A DNA stretch of 64,000 nt from Hamadaea flava (lineage in GTDB: Bacteria > Actinomycetota > Actinomycetes > Mycobacteriales > Micromonosporaceae). Below the pieces are notes generated by a model, which saw only the letters and a program-made list of their open reading frames with translations, did no database searches and was not told the origin of the DNA. Position 1 is the first letter of the stretch. The number at the start of each line of letters is the position of its first letter. The translations under genes were made by a program, and so were the position numbers. Positions 34,689-43,700 of the stretch are shown piece after piece. Where the stretch lies: NCBI RefSeq assembly GCF_024172085.1, contig NZ_JAMZDZ010000001.1:1922001-1986000 (forward strand), in the 5' to 3' direction.

Positions 34689-34844
34689 AGCCCTCCGATC
34701 AAACTGCCGCCTAAACAAACCGTGTGCCCCTGCGTTCTACGTGGGTGTCCGAGGTAGAGAGCAGGCTTGGCCCGGAGGGACTGCCCCGGCTTTGCTTGAC
34801 TCCTGACCTGCGAGGATAGGTTCTTCGCTGGAAGGAAGTTGATC

Positions 34845-35132
34845 GTGCCGAAGGCATTCCCCGAGGAGTTCCGTCGTGATGTGGTCGCGGTCGCCCGTAA
34901 GGGCCAGGCGCCGGTGGCGCAGATCGCCAAGGATTTCGGGATATCCGAGTCGTGTCTGCACCGCTGGCTGAAACTGGCCGACATCGAGGACGGAGTGCGG
35001 CCCGGCGTCACCGCCGACGAGTCAGCTGAGCTTCGTGAGCTGCGCAAACGTAACCGGCTCCTGGAGCAGGAGAACGAGATCCTGCGCCGTGCCGCAGCCT
35101 ACTTCGCCTCCCGCGAGCACAACCCAAAATGA
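34845..35132 (+). CDS. IS3-family transposase OrfA (copy 2)
   Basis: Identical in sequence to the OrfA at 13272-13559: helix-turn-helix plus leucine zipper, 95 aa from GTG 34845 with GGAAGG upstream. Ends NPK at the TGA overlapping OrfB. Confidence 0.95.
   Translation: MPKAFPEEFRRDVVAVARKGQAPVAQIAKDFGISESCLHRWLKLADIEDGVRPGVTADESAELRELRKRNRLLEQENEILRRAAAYFASREHNPK
35123..35129 (+). promoter_or_regulatory. Predicted -1 ribosomal frameshift site CCCAAAA
   Basis: The heptamer lies in the OrfA zero frame (AAC CCA AAA TGA), directly before the stop. A -1 slip gives CCC AAA ATG, exactly the OrfB frame. It fits the X XXY YYZ rule. The same heptamer is in copy 1 at 13275-13281. Confidence 0.75.
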
Positions 35133-35992
35133 CCTACCCGCTGGTTGAGGACCTGGCCGCCGACGGCATCCCCGTCGCGGTCGCCTGCCGGGTACTGGGG
35201 TTCTCCAAACAGGCCTTCTACCAGTGGAAGGCCGACCCGGTCTCGCAGCGCGACTGGGACGACGCCCACCTGATCAACGTCGCCCTCGACATCCACCACG
35301 ACGATCCAGCGTTCGGCTACCGGTTCATCGCCGACGAGCTGAACGCCCAGGGCATCGCGGCAGGCAGCAACCGGGTCGCGAGGTTGTGCTCGATGCAGCG
35401 CATCTGGTCGGTGTTCGCCAAGAAACGCGGCCTGCATCGCCGTTCGGGGCCGCCTGTGCATGATGATCTCGTCCGACGCCGGTTCACCGCGACCACGCCG
35501 GATGCCTTGTGGTTGACCGATATCACCGAACATCCGACCGGCGCGGGCAAGCTGTATCTGTGCGCGATCAAGGACGCCTTCTCGGGGCGGATCGTCGGCT
35601 ACTCCGTCGACGCCCGGATGAAGGCCGGCCTCGCCGTCGCGGCGCTGCGCAACGCGATCGCGTTGCGCGATCCGGCCGGCACCGTGGTCCACTCCGACCG
35701 CGGCAGCCAATTCCGGTCACACAAGTTCGTCAAAGCGTTGCGCCGCAATGGACTTCGCGGATCGATGGGCCGTGTCGGCGCGTGTGGTGACAACGCCGCG
35801 ATGGAGTCGTTCTTCGCCCTGCTGCAGAAGAATGTTCTCGATCGCCAGCGCTGGGCGACTCGCCAGGAACTGCGCCTGGCGATCGTGACCTGGATCGAAC
35901 GCACTTACCACCGTCGCAGGCGCCAGACCCGCCTCGGCCGACTCACCCCGATCGAGTTTGAGACACTTCACAAGACCGCAAAAGCAGTCTGA
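35129..35992 (+). CDS. IS3-family transposase OrfB (copy 2)
   Basis: 287 aa, identical to the copy at 12412-13275 and with the same DDE triad (D131, D190, E226). The ATG overlaps the OrfA stop, so it can be made by reinitiation or as OrfAB by frameshifting. Confidence 0.96.
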   Translation: MTYPLVEDLAADGIPVAVACRVLGFSKQAFYQWKADPVSQRDWDDAHLINVALDIHHDDPAFGYRFIADELNAQGIAAGSNRVARLCSMQRIWSVFAKKRGLHRRSGPPVHDDLVRRRFTATTPDALWLTDITEHPTGAGKLYLCAIKDAFSGRIVGYSVDARMKAGLAVAALRNAIALRDPAGTVVHSDRGSQFRSHKFVKALRRNGLRGSMGRVGACGDNAAMESFFALLQKNVLDRQRWATRQELRLAIVTWIERTYHRRRRQTRLGRLTPIEFETLHKTAKAV

Positions 35993-36156
35993 CCAACCCA
36001 ACCCCGAGAGTCAACCAAACTCGGGGCAGTCCCGGACCATGAGCCAGTCGGCTGGTCAGCCGCTGTGCGACGCCAGGCGACTGTGTTGATCAGAAACGAC
36101 CGTCCGCGCTGCTTGGTTCAGCGGCGGTCGGGGAAGCTACAGCGTGGGCAGTGCAG

Positions 36157-37698
36157 CTAGTCCAGCGGTCGGCCTTCGAGAGTCGCGATCATGCGTTCTT
36201 TGACGTCGTGCTGTGGTTCGACGCTGACCGCTTGGCGCAGCCGTGATTCCGTGTCGGCCGGCCAGGTGCTTCTCGGCCACGCAGCCAACGCGCGCACGGC
36301 TAGGTTCCGGTTGCGGATGACCGGGCTGGCCAAGGCTGTGGTGATCAGTGGCCAGCCGGTGCCAGGCCATTTGTCGAGCCCTTGGATCAGGAAGTCCAAG
36401 CATTGGTGGGCGGCCCACTGCTGTCCCAGACCTAGTTCCTCACCGGGACCCGTGGCGATCTGCTCCAGCGGCAAGGCTTCGATCGCGAGGTCGACTACCT
36501 GATGGATGGTGTCCTGGTCGGCCTGCTCAACGGCGTGGAACCATTTGGTCGGGTCCAAGGGCTGTTGCCGCAACTGTCGTAGCAACGTCGGCAACGTCGA
36601 GATCCCAAGGATCGTGCAGGCTCGCTGGCCCAGCCAAGAGTTCGTCTCGTCGGACGCCTCCAGTGCCTCGACAGCCATGGGCGCCCACATTGGGGCGGCG
36701 ACCAGCTGCTGGCACTGGGCAGTGAACGCGGCACGGGTTGCTTCGTCCCAGCCGTCGGGCCATCCGCGGCGCGGCTGGTCGCCGGTGACGAAGTCCCGGA
36801 TCGCGCCGATGATGAGCAAGTGCTGCAATCGTGTGGCGTGCTCGCGCATCAGGTTCAGGTAGACGCGGACGACCGCGGCGCCATCGGTGTAGTCGTGGAT
36901 GTCGCTCGCGGGGCCGCCCCTCAACAAGGCCATCAACAGATCGCCTGCGGCACGGATTAGGTCGTCGTCGACGTCGTCGCCGCTTAGCGCGGATAGCAGG
37001 TCACCGCGGGAAGCCGCCAGGTACGCCAGATATTCGTCCATGACCGTGTTGCGGAACCCGTCGCGCAGAATCCAGTCCAGGATGTCACGCCGTTCGGTCT
37101 CGGCCAGTCGTTCAACCAAGTTGATGCGGCCCCAGCCGTGCACCTGCTGGGCCAGGCGCCACAGATCCTCAGCTGGATCATCCTGACCATTGCCGAGCGC
37201 GACAGCAGCGTAGAGCGTGAACTCGTCATGGCGGCCCAGCGTAAGCAACACCTCGCGGTGCAAGTCCGCCGGGAACAGTCCCAGCAACGCGATCCCGAGC
37301 TTCACCGGCCCCCGATGTGCGGACTCTGTGGCCAGGCGCATCGCCACCGGGTGAAGACGCCAGCAGCCGATGCTGCTCGCACGAATGCGGCCCAGAAGAG
37401 GGTCGATGGCGCCCAACAGATCAGGATCCTTCGCGCGTTCGTAGAGTCGCTCGAAACGCCGACGCGCCCGCCAGCGGCCCGTGGACGCTGCCTCGACCGC
37501 GGCGAACAATTCATCGACGACGGTCTCCCCGCTGCCGGCATGATGGCTGATCACACCATCCCACGCACCCGCGGCGAACTTGACCCGGCCAGCCACGTGC
37601 TCCTCATCGGGCAGTTCAACGTCCTCCAGATCGACGCCGTCCCCGATCTGTGCCCGCAAGAAGTCGTAGATAGAACGCTGACCTGGATGCTGAGTCAC
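36157..37698 (-). CDS. Hypothetical 513-aa helical-repeat protein
   Basis: GTG 37698 (MTQHPGQRSIYDFLRAQIG) is preferred over an upstream start. The protein is all-helical, with repeated segments such as LHPVAMRLATESAHRGPVKL and RNRNLAVRALAAWPRSTWPA that look like HEAT or ARM units. It is acidic at the N-terminus (VDLEDVELPDEEHVAG). No catalytic motif is seen. Such proteins mediate protein contacts. It stands alone between IS3 copy 2 and module C. Confidence 0.75.
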   Translation of the reverse strand: MTQHPGQRSIYDFLRAQIGDGVDLEDVELPDEEHVAGRVKFAAGAWDGVISHHAGSGETVVDELFAAVEAASTGRWRARRRFERLYERAKDPDLLGAIDPLLGRIRASSIGCWRLHPVAMRLATESAHRGPVKLGIALLGLFPADLHREVLLTLGRHDEFTLYAAVALGNGQDDPAEDLWRLAQQVHGWGRINLVERLAETERRDILDWILRDGFRNTVMDEYLAYLAASRGDLLSALSGDDVDDDLIRAAGDLLMALLRGGPASDIHDYTDGAAVVRVYLNLMREHATRLQHLLIIGAIRDFVTGDQPRRGWPDGWDEATRAAFTAQCQQLVAAPMWAPMAVEALEASDETNSWLGQRACTILGISTLPTLLRQLRQQPLDPTKWFHAVEQADQDTIHQVVDLAIEALPLEQIATGPGEELGLGQQWAAHQCLDFLIQGLDKWPGTGWPLITTALASPVIRNRNLAVRALAAWPRSTWPADTESRLRQAVSVEPQHDVKERMIATLEGRPLD

Positions 37699-37854
37699 AG
37701 CCGAGCACCCTACCGGCTTGATCACCCAGAATCCGACCCGTTTACCGTTCGGCCCAGCCCCGGCTCAACTGCGACGAAACCGCCTACCCGATCTCGTCGC
37801 ACAAGATCATCAGCAGCACAGCACCAGCCCTCGCTCCCCCGCAGCTGGTGCACA

Positions 37855-38465
37855 GCTGCACCCAGACGGTGTTACTGGCCCGGCTTGAACCCACGAACAC
37901 TCGCATGACCAGCCGATTAGTCCACAAGAGCGGAGGCCGCGAGGTGCACCTCTGCACCTTGGCCTTCCGGCGTAGCCTCGGCGCTACAGCGCCCTCCACC
38001 GTTCGAACAGACTGGGTGGCAGGGGGGATTTGAACCCCCATTTGTCGCACCCATGAGCAGGATGGGTGTTCATGTGATCGACCCTAGCGGCGGATCTTGG
38101 ACCGAATCAAGCCGCAGTCATCAATACATCATCGGTTCTGACATCGCTGTTTGGCTCGCCTCCTCCGCTGAACGGCACCATGGCGACCTGTCGAAGATAC
38201 CGTCGCATCCGTGCGCGCCGCGACGGCTGGCGGGGTCGAGTGCTATCCGAGGTCAGCAGGTATTTGGTATGTCGGGCCGGAGCGGGTTCTAGTGCCTCCC
38301 GGAACACACTCGCGGTCGAGACCGGCTTTGCGGCTCAGCGAGGATCCCGACGCAGCGACGTACCTCGTGTATTGGCGCGGCCCCACCTCATTGGCCATCG
38401 CGCTCGATCGGCTTCAGCTTTGGCAACTCAGGCCGATGTGCCGACACGTTGAGTCGCTACTCGGG
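37855..38465. repeat. Repeat module copy C with tRNA-like segments
   Basis: Shares with A and B: CGGCTTGAACCC, the palindrome GAGGTGCACCTC, GTTCGAAC, the T-arm GGGGGATTTGAACCCCC and the block around GGAGCGGGTTCTAG. Similarity to B extends to about 38460. The paralogous gene present upstream of A and B is absent here. The remaining 38466-38656 has no gene. Confidence 0.8.
38013..38105 (-). ncRNA. tRNA-like element, copy C (decayed)
   Basis: The T-arm (GGGGG TTCAAAT CCCCC) and the CCCAT/ATGGG hairpin (loop CCTGCTC) are kept, as is the 3' CTGCCACCCA. The D-like hairpin and 5' acceptor have drifted and no longer pair. The most degenerate of the three copies. Confidence 0.35.
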
Positions 38466-38656
38466 TCTACAGCCGTCGCACTGTCGCCGACACCGGTACT
38501 GAGGTTGCCCCGTTTTGACGGACAGGTGGTGGCTGGTCAGGCTGCCTCGGCCAGGGCCTTGGCTCGGGTAGCGGATTCGAACTCGTTGGGTATTCCCCGT
38601 GCGTCGCCTGAGCCGTCAGCCGGGCCCGCGGTGAGCAGGCCCGGCTGGCGTCGAGA

Positions 38657-38770
38657 TCAATGTTCGAGCATCCAGATGATGATGGCGCGTACCGCGCCGG
38701 CAATGCCGCCGCGGATGGCGGCGAGGGTGAGCTTCTCGCGCCAGGTCTGGTTGGTGGGTACGTTGGTCAT
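38657..38770 (-). CDS. 37-aa microprotein with hydrophobic helix, divergent from STAND gene
   Basis: ATG 38770 has GGGAG 6 bases upstream. The product begins MTNVPTNQTWREKLTLAA and ends GIAGAVRAIIIWMLEH: a short polar head, then a hydrophobic helix rich in Ala, Gly and Ile. I have an impression of similar tiny proteins in other actinobacteria. It is divergent from the HTH-STAND gene 225 bp away. It may be a membrane-active peptide or a partner of that system; both ideas are inference. Confidence 0.55.
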   Translation of the reverse strand: MTNVPTNQTWREKLTLAAIRGGIAGAVRAIIIWMLEH

Positions 38771-38994
38771 CGGTCGCTCCCGGTGTTTGTCGGGGTGGGG
38801 AGCCGGCCGGTCTCCCGCGTTGACGCCTTTAGACAAGCGCCTGGTCGCGGGGTTCGGCACCGGGTGCGAACGAAGCCGAAGAGCGCTGCTGGTCACCGTT
38901 CTGGGTGACGTCGGCGTTCGCGTCGAAGCTGGTGGCGGTCTACGGTGGTCCGTCAGCGTTCGGTGCGACCGCCGAACAGTCGGGAGGCGTCCGA

Positions 38995-41622
38995 ATGGCC
39001 GACAACAACCCTGCCACCGATCCCCCGGAGATCGGTCTGGACGCGGTGCAGTCCCTGGATGCGTTCGCCCGAGCATGTGACCGGTTGCGCGCCGGGCGTT
39101 CCTACAGTGACCTGAGCAAGGCGGCGCGGCCGCGGCCGCTGCCGGCCGCGACATTGAGCGACCTGTTCAACGCGAAGTCCACGCCGACCCGCGACACGGT
39201 GATCACCTTCCTGACCGCATGCGACCTCGACAACGAGGCACAGCGGCCTTGGTTGGCCGCGTGGGAGCGGGTAGCCACGGCTCACAAGCCGCATCCGGTC
39301 GGTGCGGTCCGGGTCGGTGCGGCCCGACCGCGGCTGCTCGGCGTGCACGCCGCGATCCAGATCCCAGGCACCGCCAAGGAGTTGCCGCCGTACGTGCCGA
39401 GGGACCTCGACGCCGACCTGCGCGGCGCGCTAACCGCCGCCGCAGGGCAGGGCGGGTTCGTGCTGCTCATCGGTGGCTCGTCGGTCGGCAAGACCAGAGC
39501 CCTGTACGAAGCCGTCCACGCCGAGCTACGTGAATGGTGGATGCTGCACCCGGCCGACACCCCAGCGATCACCGCATACGCCGCGGTTCCGACGCCCCGG
39601 ACCGTGGTATGGCTGGACGAGCTGCAGCGCTACGTCAACCACGCCGACGGCCTGCCCGTCGGGATCATGCAGCAGCTCATCACCGCCGGGTCGGTCGTGG
39701 TCGCCACGCTGTGGCCCGACGAACACAGCATGCGCACCGCCCGGCCCCCTGCCGGGCGGTCCGACCCGTACGCCAGCGACCGCGACCTGCTCCGCCTCGC
39801 CCACATCATCCGGGTACCCGACACACTCAGCCCGGCCGAACGACGCCGCGGCGACGCCCTCGCCCCCAACGATCAACGCATCCGTATCGCGCTTAGCGCG
39901 ACCGACGCCGGCTTCACCCAGGTCCTCGCCGCCGGCCCTGCTCTCATCCAGCACTGGGAGCAGGCCACCGACTGCTACGGCAAAGCCGTCATCACCGCCG
40001 CCCTCGACGCCCGCCGCGTCGGAACCCACCAGCCGCTCACTCGCGCGTTCCTAGAGGAATCGGCGCAGGTGTACCTGACCACCGCTCAGCGGGCCACGGC
40101 ACCCGAAAACTGGCTGGAACAGGCACTGGCGTACGCCTCTATCAAGCTGCACGGTGCCGCCTCTTGCCTCACACCGGTCGCCGCCGGCATGGGCCGTATC
40201 GGCGGTTGGAACAGCGCAGATTACCTCCACCAGCACGCTCAGCGGGTCCGGCGCACCGAACCATTGCCCGACGCAGTGTGGCAGGCCCTCGTCACTCATC
40301 ACCACCCCAACGACAACCATTGGCTTGCCGAGAGTGCACGGTTACGTGGGCTCAGCGCCCACGCCATCGCCCTCTTCCGGCCGCTCGCCGACGCTGGCGA
40401 CGAAAACGCCTCTCGCTACCTCGCGGAACTGCTTGGAGACCAGAACCATGTCGACGAGCTCCGTGACCGGGCGGGTGCAGGCGACTGGTATGCGTCCAAT
40501 GAGCTCGCTCGGTGGGTGGCAACGCACGGCGACGTCGAGGAGCTTCGTCTGCGCGCCGAGGCGGGCGACGTCTCGGCCCGCGACCAACTTGATGAAGTCC
40601 TTGCTCTACAGGGTGACGTCGATCAGCTCCGCGGAAGGGCACACGCCGGCGACCCCTATGCCTGCTACCTGCTGGTCCACCACCTCGCCGCAACCGGACA
40701 CGAGGATGAGGCAATCAGCGTCCTCCGTGCATGGTCCACCGTCACCCCCAAGCTCAACTCTGTGCTTGCCGGGCTGCTCGCACGGCGAGGCGAGATCGAC
40801 GAGGCGATCGCGTTGCTCCGCGAGCGGGCAGCCACCGGTGAGCCCCAGGCCAACTACGTGCTGCCCCAAATGCTCGCTGATCACGGACATCTCGACGAGT
40901 CGATCGCAATGTTGCGCGCGCGTGTCGACGCCCTTGGCAGGTTCCAGTCCCACTTCTTGGCGCAGGTGCTCGTCCAACACAACCGCATCGACGAGGCGAT
41001 CGACGTACTCACCAACGCCGCCAAGCACCCAAACGACCTGCTCAAATCCGATGTCTTCGCCAGCGAGATGCTCGCGCAACTCCTCGTTGAACAGGGACGA
41101 CTCGAACAACTCCGCCAACAGGCAGACCTCGGCGACAGCTGCGCGGCTACCGCACTGGCCAAGTATCTCGTTGCCGAAGGTCGGCTCGACGAGCTTCGCG
41201 AGCGATCCGAAGCCGGCGACGTCGCTGCCGCTGATCATCTGGCTCGGCACCTGGCAGAGCCCGACATCGACACCGCCGTCCTCCAGCTCCGCGCGCAAGT
41301 CGACGCTCGAGTACCGGGATCAGCGACCAGTCTTGCGCGTCTGCTCGCCGACCACGGTCGCGTCGACGAGGCAATCGCGCTGCTGCGCGACCTCGTCGGC
41401 TCCGGAGGATATGTCGTCGCCGTATGTTTGATCAACATACTTGCCCAGCACGGCCGTCTTGGGGAACTGCGGGAGGAACAGGCCGCTGGCACCCATGACG
41501 CTGCGCTGGCCCTGCGCAGCCTCGAACGTGGCGAACCGTGGCCCCGGCGCCCACGGCAACCGGGGGAACCCGTTCGGAAACCGGCGCTGCGATTGGACTT
41601 CCTGTTCCTCGACCCGCCGTAG
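38995..41622 (+). CDS. HTH plus P-loop NTPase plus TPR-like repeats (STAND-type, likely defence)
   Basis: 875 aa from ATG 38995 with GGGAGG 7 bases upstream; longer frames upstream lack this site. Residues about 20-80 form an XRE-like helix-turn-helix (FARACDRLRAGRSYSDLSKA, TLSDLFNAKSTPTRDTVITF). A P-loop is at about 160-168 (GGSSVGKTR) and a Walker B-like TVVWLDELQR at about 202. From about 440 to 830 there are some ten degenerate helical repeats (LADHGRVDEAIALLRD, LVEQGRLEQLRQQADLGD), like TPR/Sel1. This layout is that of STAND regulators and anti-phage NTPases: the repeats sense, the NTPase switches. No clear effector domain is attached, so the HTH part or a separate partner may act. Confidence 0.85.
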   Translation: MADNNPATDPPEIGLDAVQSLDAFARACDRLRAGRSYSDLSKAARPRPLPAATLSDLFNAKSTPTRDTVITFLTACDLDNEAQRPWLAAWERVATAHKPHPVGAVRVGAARPRLLGVHAAIQIPGTAKELPPYVPRDLDADLRGALTAAAGQGGFVLLIGGSSVGKTRALYEAVHAELREWWMLHPADTPAITAYAAVPTPRTVVWLDELQRYVNHADGLPVGIMQQLITAGSVVVATLWPDEHSMRTARPPAGRSDPYASDRDLLRLAHIIRVPDTLSPAERRRGDALAPNDQRIRIALSATDAGFTQVLAAGPALIQHWEQATDCYGKAVITAALDARRVGTHQPLTRAFLEESAQVYLTTAQRATAPENWLEQALAYASIKLHGAASCLTPVAAGMGRIGGWNSADYLHQHAQRVRRTEPLPDAVWQALVTHHHPNDNHWLAESARLRGLSAHAIALFRPLADAGDENASRYLAELLGDQNHVDELRDRAGAGDWYASNELARWVATHGDVEELRLRAEAGDVSARDQLDEVLALQGDVDQLRGRAHAGDPYACYLLVHHLAATGHEDEAISVLRAWSTVTPKLNSVLAGLLARRGEIDEAIALLRERAATGEPQANYVLPQMLADHGHLDESIAMLRARVDALGRFQSHFLAQVLVQHNRIDEAIDVLTNAAKHPNDLLKSDVFASEMLAQLLVEQGRLEQLRQQADLGDSCAATALAKYLVAEGRLDELRERSEAGDVAAADHLARHLAEPDIDTAVLQLRAQVDARVPGSATSLARLLADHGRVDEAIALLRDLVGSGGYVVAVCLINILAQHGRLGELREEQAAGTHDAALALRSLERGEPWPRRPRQPGEPVRKPALRLDFLFLDPP

Positions 41623-41871
41623 GTTGAGGAATAAATCGGATGCGTGGCTTCGTGTACACACGGCGGCGCCGCTACCGGTGAGCTGCCGTCCGGGGGCCGG
41701 GCCCATTTTGCGGACCGATCCACCAGCCCCCTGAACAGCCGCTGGCGGCCGCAGACTCGACGCCGAGCATCGCACGCCCCTCCGACATGCGACGAGCTGC
41801 TGTTGCTCGCCGAGCATGTGCCTGAGCTCGGCGCACTCGCCGGGCAGAGCGGTGGGGTTTAACGTGTCCGA

Positions 41872-42813
41872 TCATCCTTGACCCTCGCCAACCGACAACT
41901 GATTGGCGACGCCGAACGGCACATGGACGCACGGCGTGACGGACTGGAGGTGCAGTCGCTGATCGTCGAAGAAGATGTGTGGCTTGAGCACGTCAAGGAT
42001 GCGATGTTTCTCGATTCCGCCGAGGAAGAAGGCATCGTTGACCGTTACGCCCCACTGTTTGAGGCTCGCCATCGGACGTTCGTGCGCAGGCGCGTTGCGC
42101 GCGGTCACGATCGATACATGAAGCCGGATCTGGTAGTGCGCGTCCTCGCCCTTCCTCTTCTCCTCCAGAGCCTGGATCTTGTTGATCTCTCTGAGGAGAT
42201 CGCTGAGAGGGCCACGCTCCAGAGGCGTCGTCGCATTCTCTTGCTCGTGCCGACGGAACTCCGCGAGGCCACGTGTCGAAAAGATCTGCTCGGAGCCATC
42301 GTCAGCGAGGACTCCGTCGAAATCGAATGCGATGCGCAGGTCGTCGTCCCCGTCGTCGGTGTAGGTGGAGGGCAGCACCTGCCCGGCGGGAAAGCCTCTC
42401 GCAATCGCCTCCTGGACATCTTCCTCGTTGGCAGACAGGAACAACGACATGCTCAAGGCTCGGATGAACTTGAGCGGAGATCGTCCACGCATGAAGATCG
42501 CCCTGGATATGGCAAGTCCATGGTCTTCTACCGATCTCATCACCCGGAGGCCGGTGTCCGGGTCGTTCTTGGACATGATGACTACCTCGACGACCGGATC
42601 ATCCGGAGTGGGGCTCAGGTCGTTCAGAGCCAGGAGTCGCTTGACGAAGGGGAACGCGACGCCTGGGTTTAACGGTTCGGCAAGCTTGGCCTGCTGATAG
42701 TCGCGGTAGGCGGCCTCACCGTGAGTGCGGAACACATGGTCGGATTGCGTCAGGTCAAACAGGGCGCTGGAGGCGATACCTATCACCAAGCGCTTTTCAA
42801 GGTCATACGGCAT
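41872..42813 (-). CDS. 5'-nucleotidase (cytosolic 5'-nucleotidase 1 family)
   Basis: 313 aa from ATG 42813. It matches the NT5C1-type 5'-nucleotidase pattern: KRLVIGIASSALFDL at the start, VEVVIMSKNDPDTGLRVM, GRSPLKFIRALSMSLFLSAN, the acidic loop AFDFDGVLADD (about 162-172) and IFFDDQRLHLQS near the end. These HAD-related enzymes hydrolyse nucleoside monophosphates to nucleosides in the cytosol. It is monocistronic. Bacterial members occur in accessory islands; nucleotide depletion as a defence effect is possible but unproven. Confidence 0.85.
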   Translation of the reverse strand: MPYDLEKRLVIGIASSALFDLTQSDHVFRTHGEAAYRDYQQAKLAEPLNPGVAFPFVKRLLALNDLSPTPDDPVVEVVIMSKNDPDTGLRVMRSVEDHGLAISRAIFMRGRSPLKFIRALSMSLFLSANEEDVQEAIARGFPAGQVLPSTYTDDGDDDLRIAFDFDGVLADDGSEQIFSTRGLAEFRRHEQENATTPLERGPLSDLLREINKIQALEEKRKGEDAHYQIRLHVSIVTARNAPAHERPMASLKQWGVTVNDAFFLGGIEKHRILDVLKPHIFFDDQRLHLQSVTPCVHVPFGVANQLSVGEGQG

Positions 42814-43094
42814 GGCTCAGGTTCCTGCCAGTTAGATCAGTTCTTGGCTGGCCGCGGCGAACCAACTCGAGTATCGCCGATGGGGCCGTAACCGCGAGGC
42901 TTAACCGAGGATCTGGCCGCTTTCGATCACCTCCCATGCCTAGTTCGGCGTAGTCAGGGGCCGGACTCTGGGCCTACCTGTCGGCGATCGCCGCCGCAGT
43001 GATCGGCTTTGGCCGCCCGCTCGCGATCGTCGAGGCAATCGACTCCCCGACAATCTCCGTGCTGCGAAATGCGGAGCGAACTGCTCGGCCTGGT

Positions 43095-43700
43095 ACCTGA
43101 TCACCGGCTTGGACCGGACTCGCGTAGCTGCACACCACGTTGGCGCAGCTCTACCGGGGGCGGGTGCGTAAACCTCCTGGTCCGCCGAGTCACCACCCAG
43201 GGCAGCCGCTCCCCCAAGCGTTTCCACAGATGGTCGGAGCGACTACTCGTCAAAACTCGGCCGTCGCGGTATCGCAGCTGTTTACCCGACGGCAACACTG
43301 CTCCCCCTGGCCCCAGCGAAAGCCAGCAAGTGCCGCGCGAAACCGAGGGTGATCGGCTGCCAGCGTTGCGTGCCAGCCTTTTCCGTCAGATGCACCTGCC
43401 TGTTGCGCACGTCGAGGTCGGCCGCTCGCAGGCCCAGGGCGCTCCCGCGACGGGAGGCCGTCTCGGTGTGCAGACACAGCAGCAGCACGTCGAGGACCAC
43501 GTCGTCGCCACTGGCACGGGCGGCTTCGTTGATCTGGTCGGTTTCATCGCAGGTCGGGGCGCGGCGGGGGTTGGGCAGTCGGCGCGGTTTGGCCACCTGA
43601 TGTGCGGGCTGGCGCCGGGTTCAATGAACCGTCGGCGGTCGTGCGGTTGAACAGGGCACGGGTGGCGGCGATCAGGTGTTCTCCGGCGTGACGGCCGCAG
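43095..43700 (-). pseudogene. Decayed tyrosine recombinase
   Basis: Three frames in turn match the intact recombinase at 61813-62853: GEHLIAATRALFNRTTADGS near 43690, then KPRRLPNPRRAP to LLCLHTETASRRGSALGLRA and GTQRWQPITLG, then YRDGRVL to LWKRLGERLPWV near 43220. At least two frameshifts separate them. The HxxR and nucleophile Tyr regions cannot be found in frame. The 5' end overlaps the last codons of the NACHT gene, so it probably fused with or truncated that gene. Confidence 0.85.

Larger units (their letters stand above)
34777..36033 (+). mobile_element. IS3-family insertion sequence, copy 2 (1257 bp)
   Basis: Same length and the same encoded proteins as copy 1, in opposite orientation. 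The ends are GGGACTGCCCCG / CGGGGCAGTCCC-type inverted repeats. The 3-bp target duplication GGA lies at 34774-34776 and 36034-36036. It is inserted between genes and breaks nothing recognisable. Confidence 0.97.

Noticed and set aside
13628-34776. Composite transposon bounded by the two IS3 copies
   Set aside because: Each copy has its own matching 3-bp target duplication, so they landed separately and the 21 kb did not move as one unit.
41235-41817. Minus-strand frames opposite the end of the STAND gene
   Set aside because: Shadow frames of the repeat region, with no start sites.
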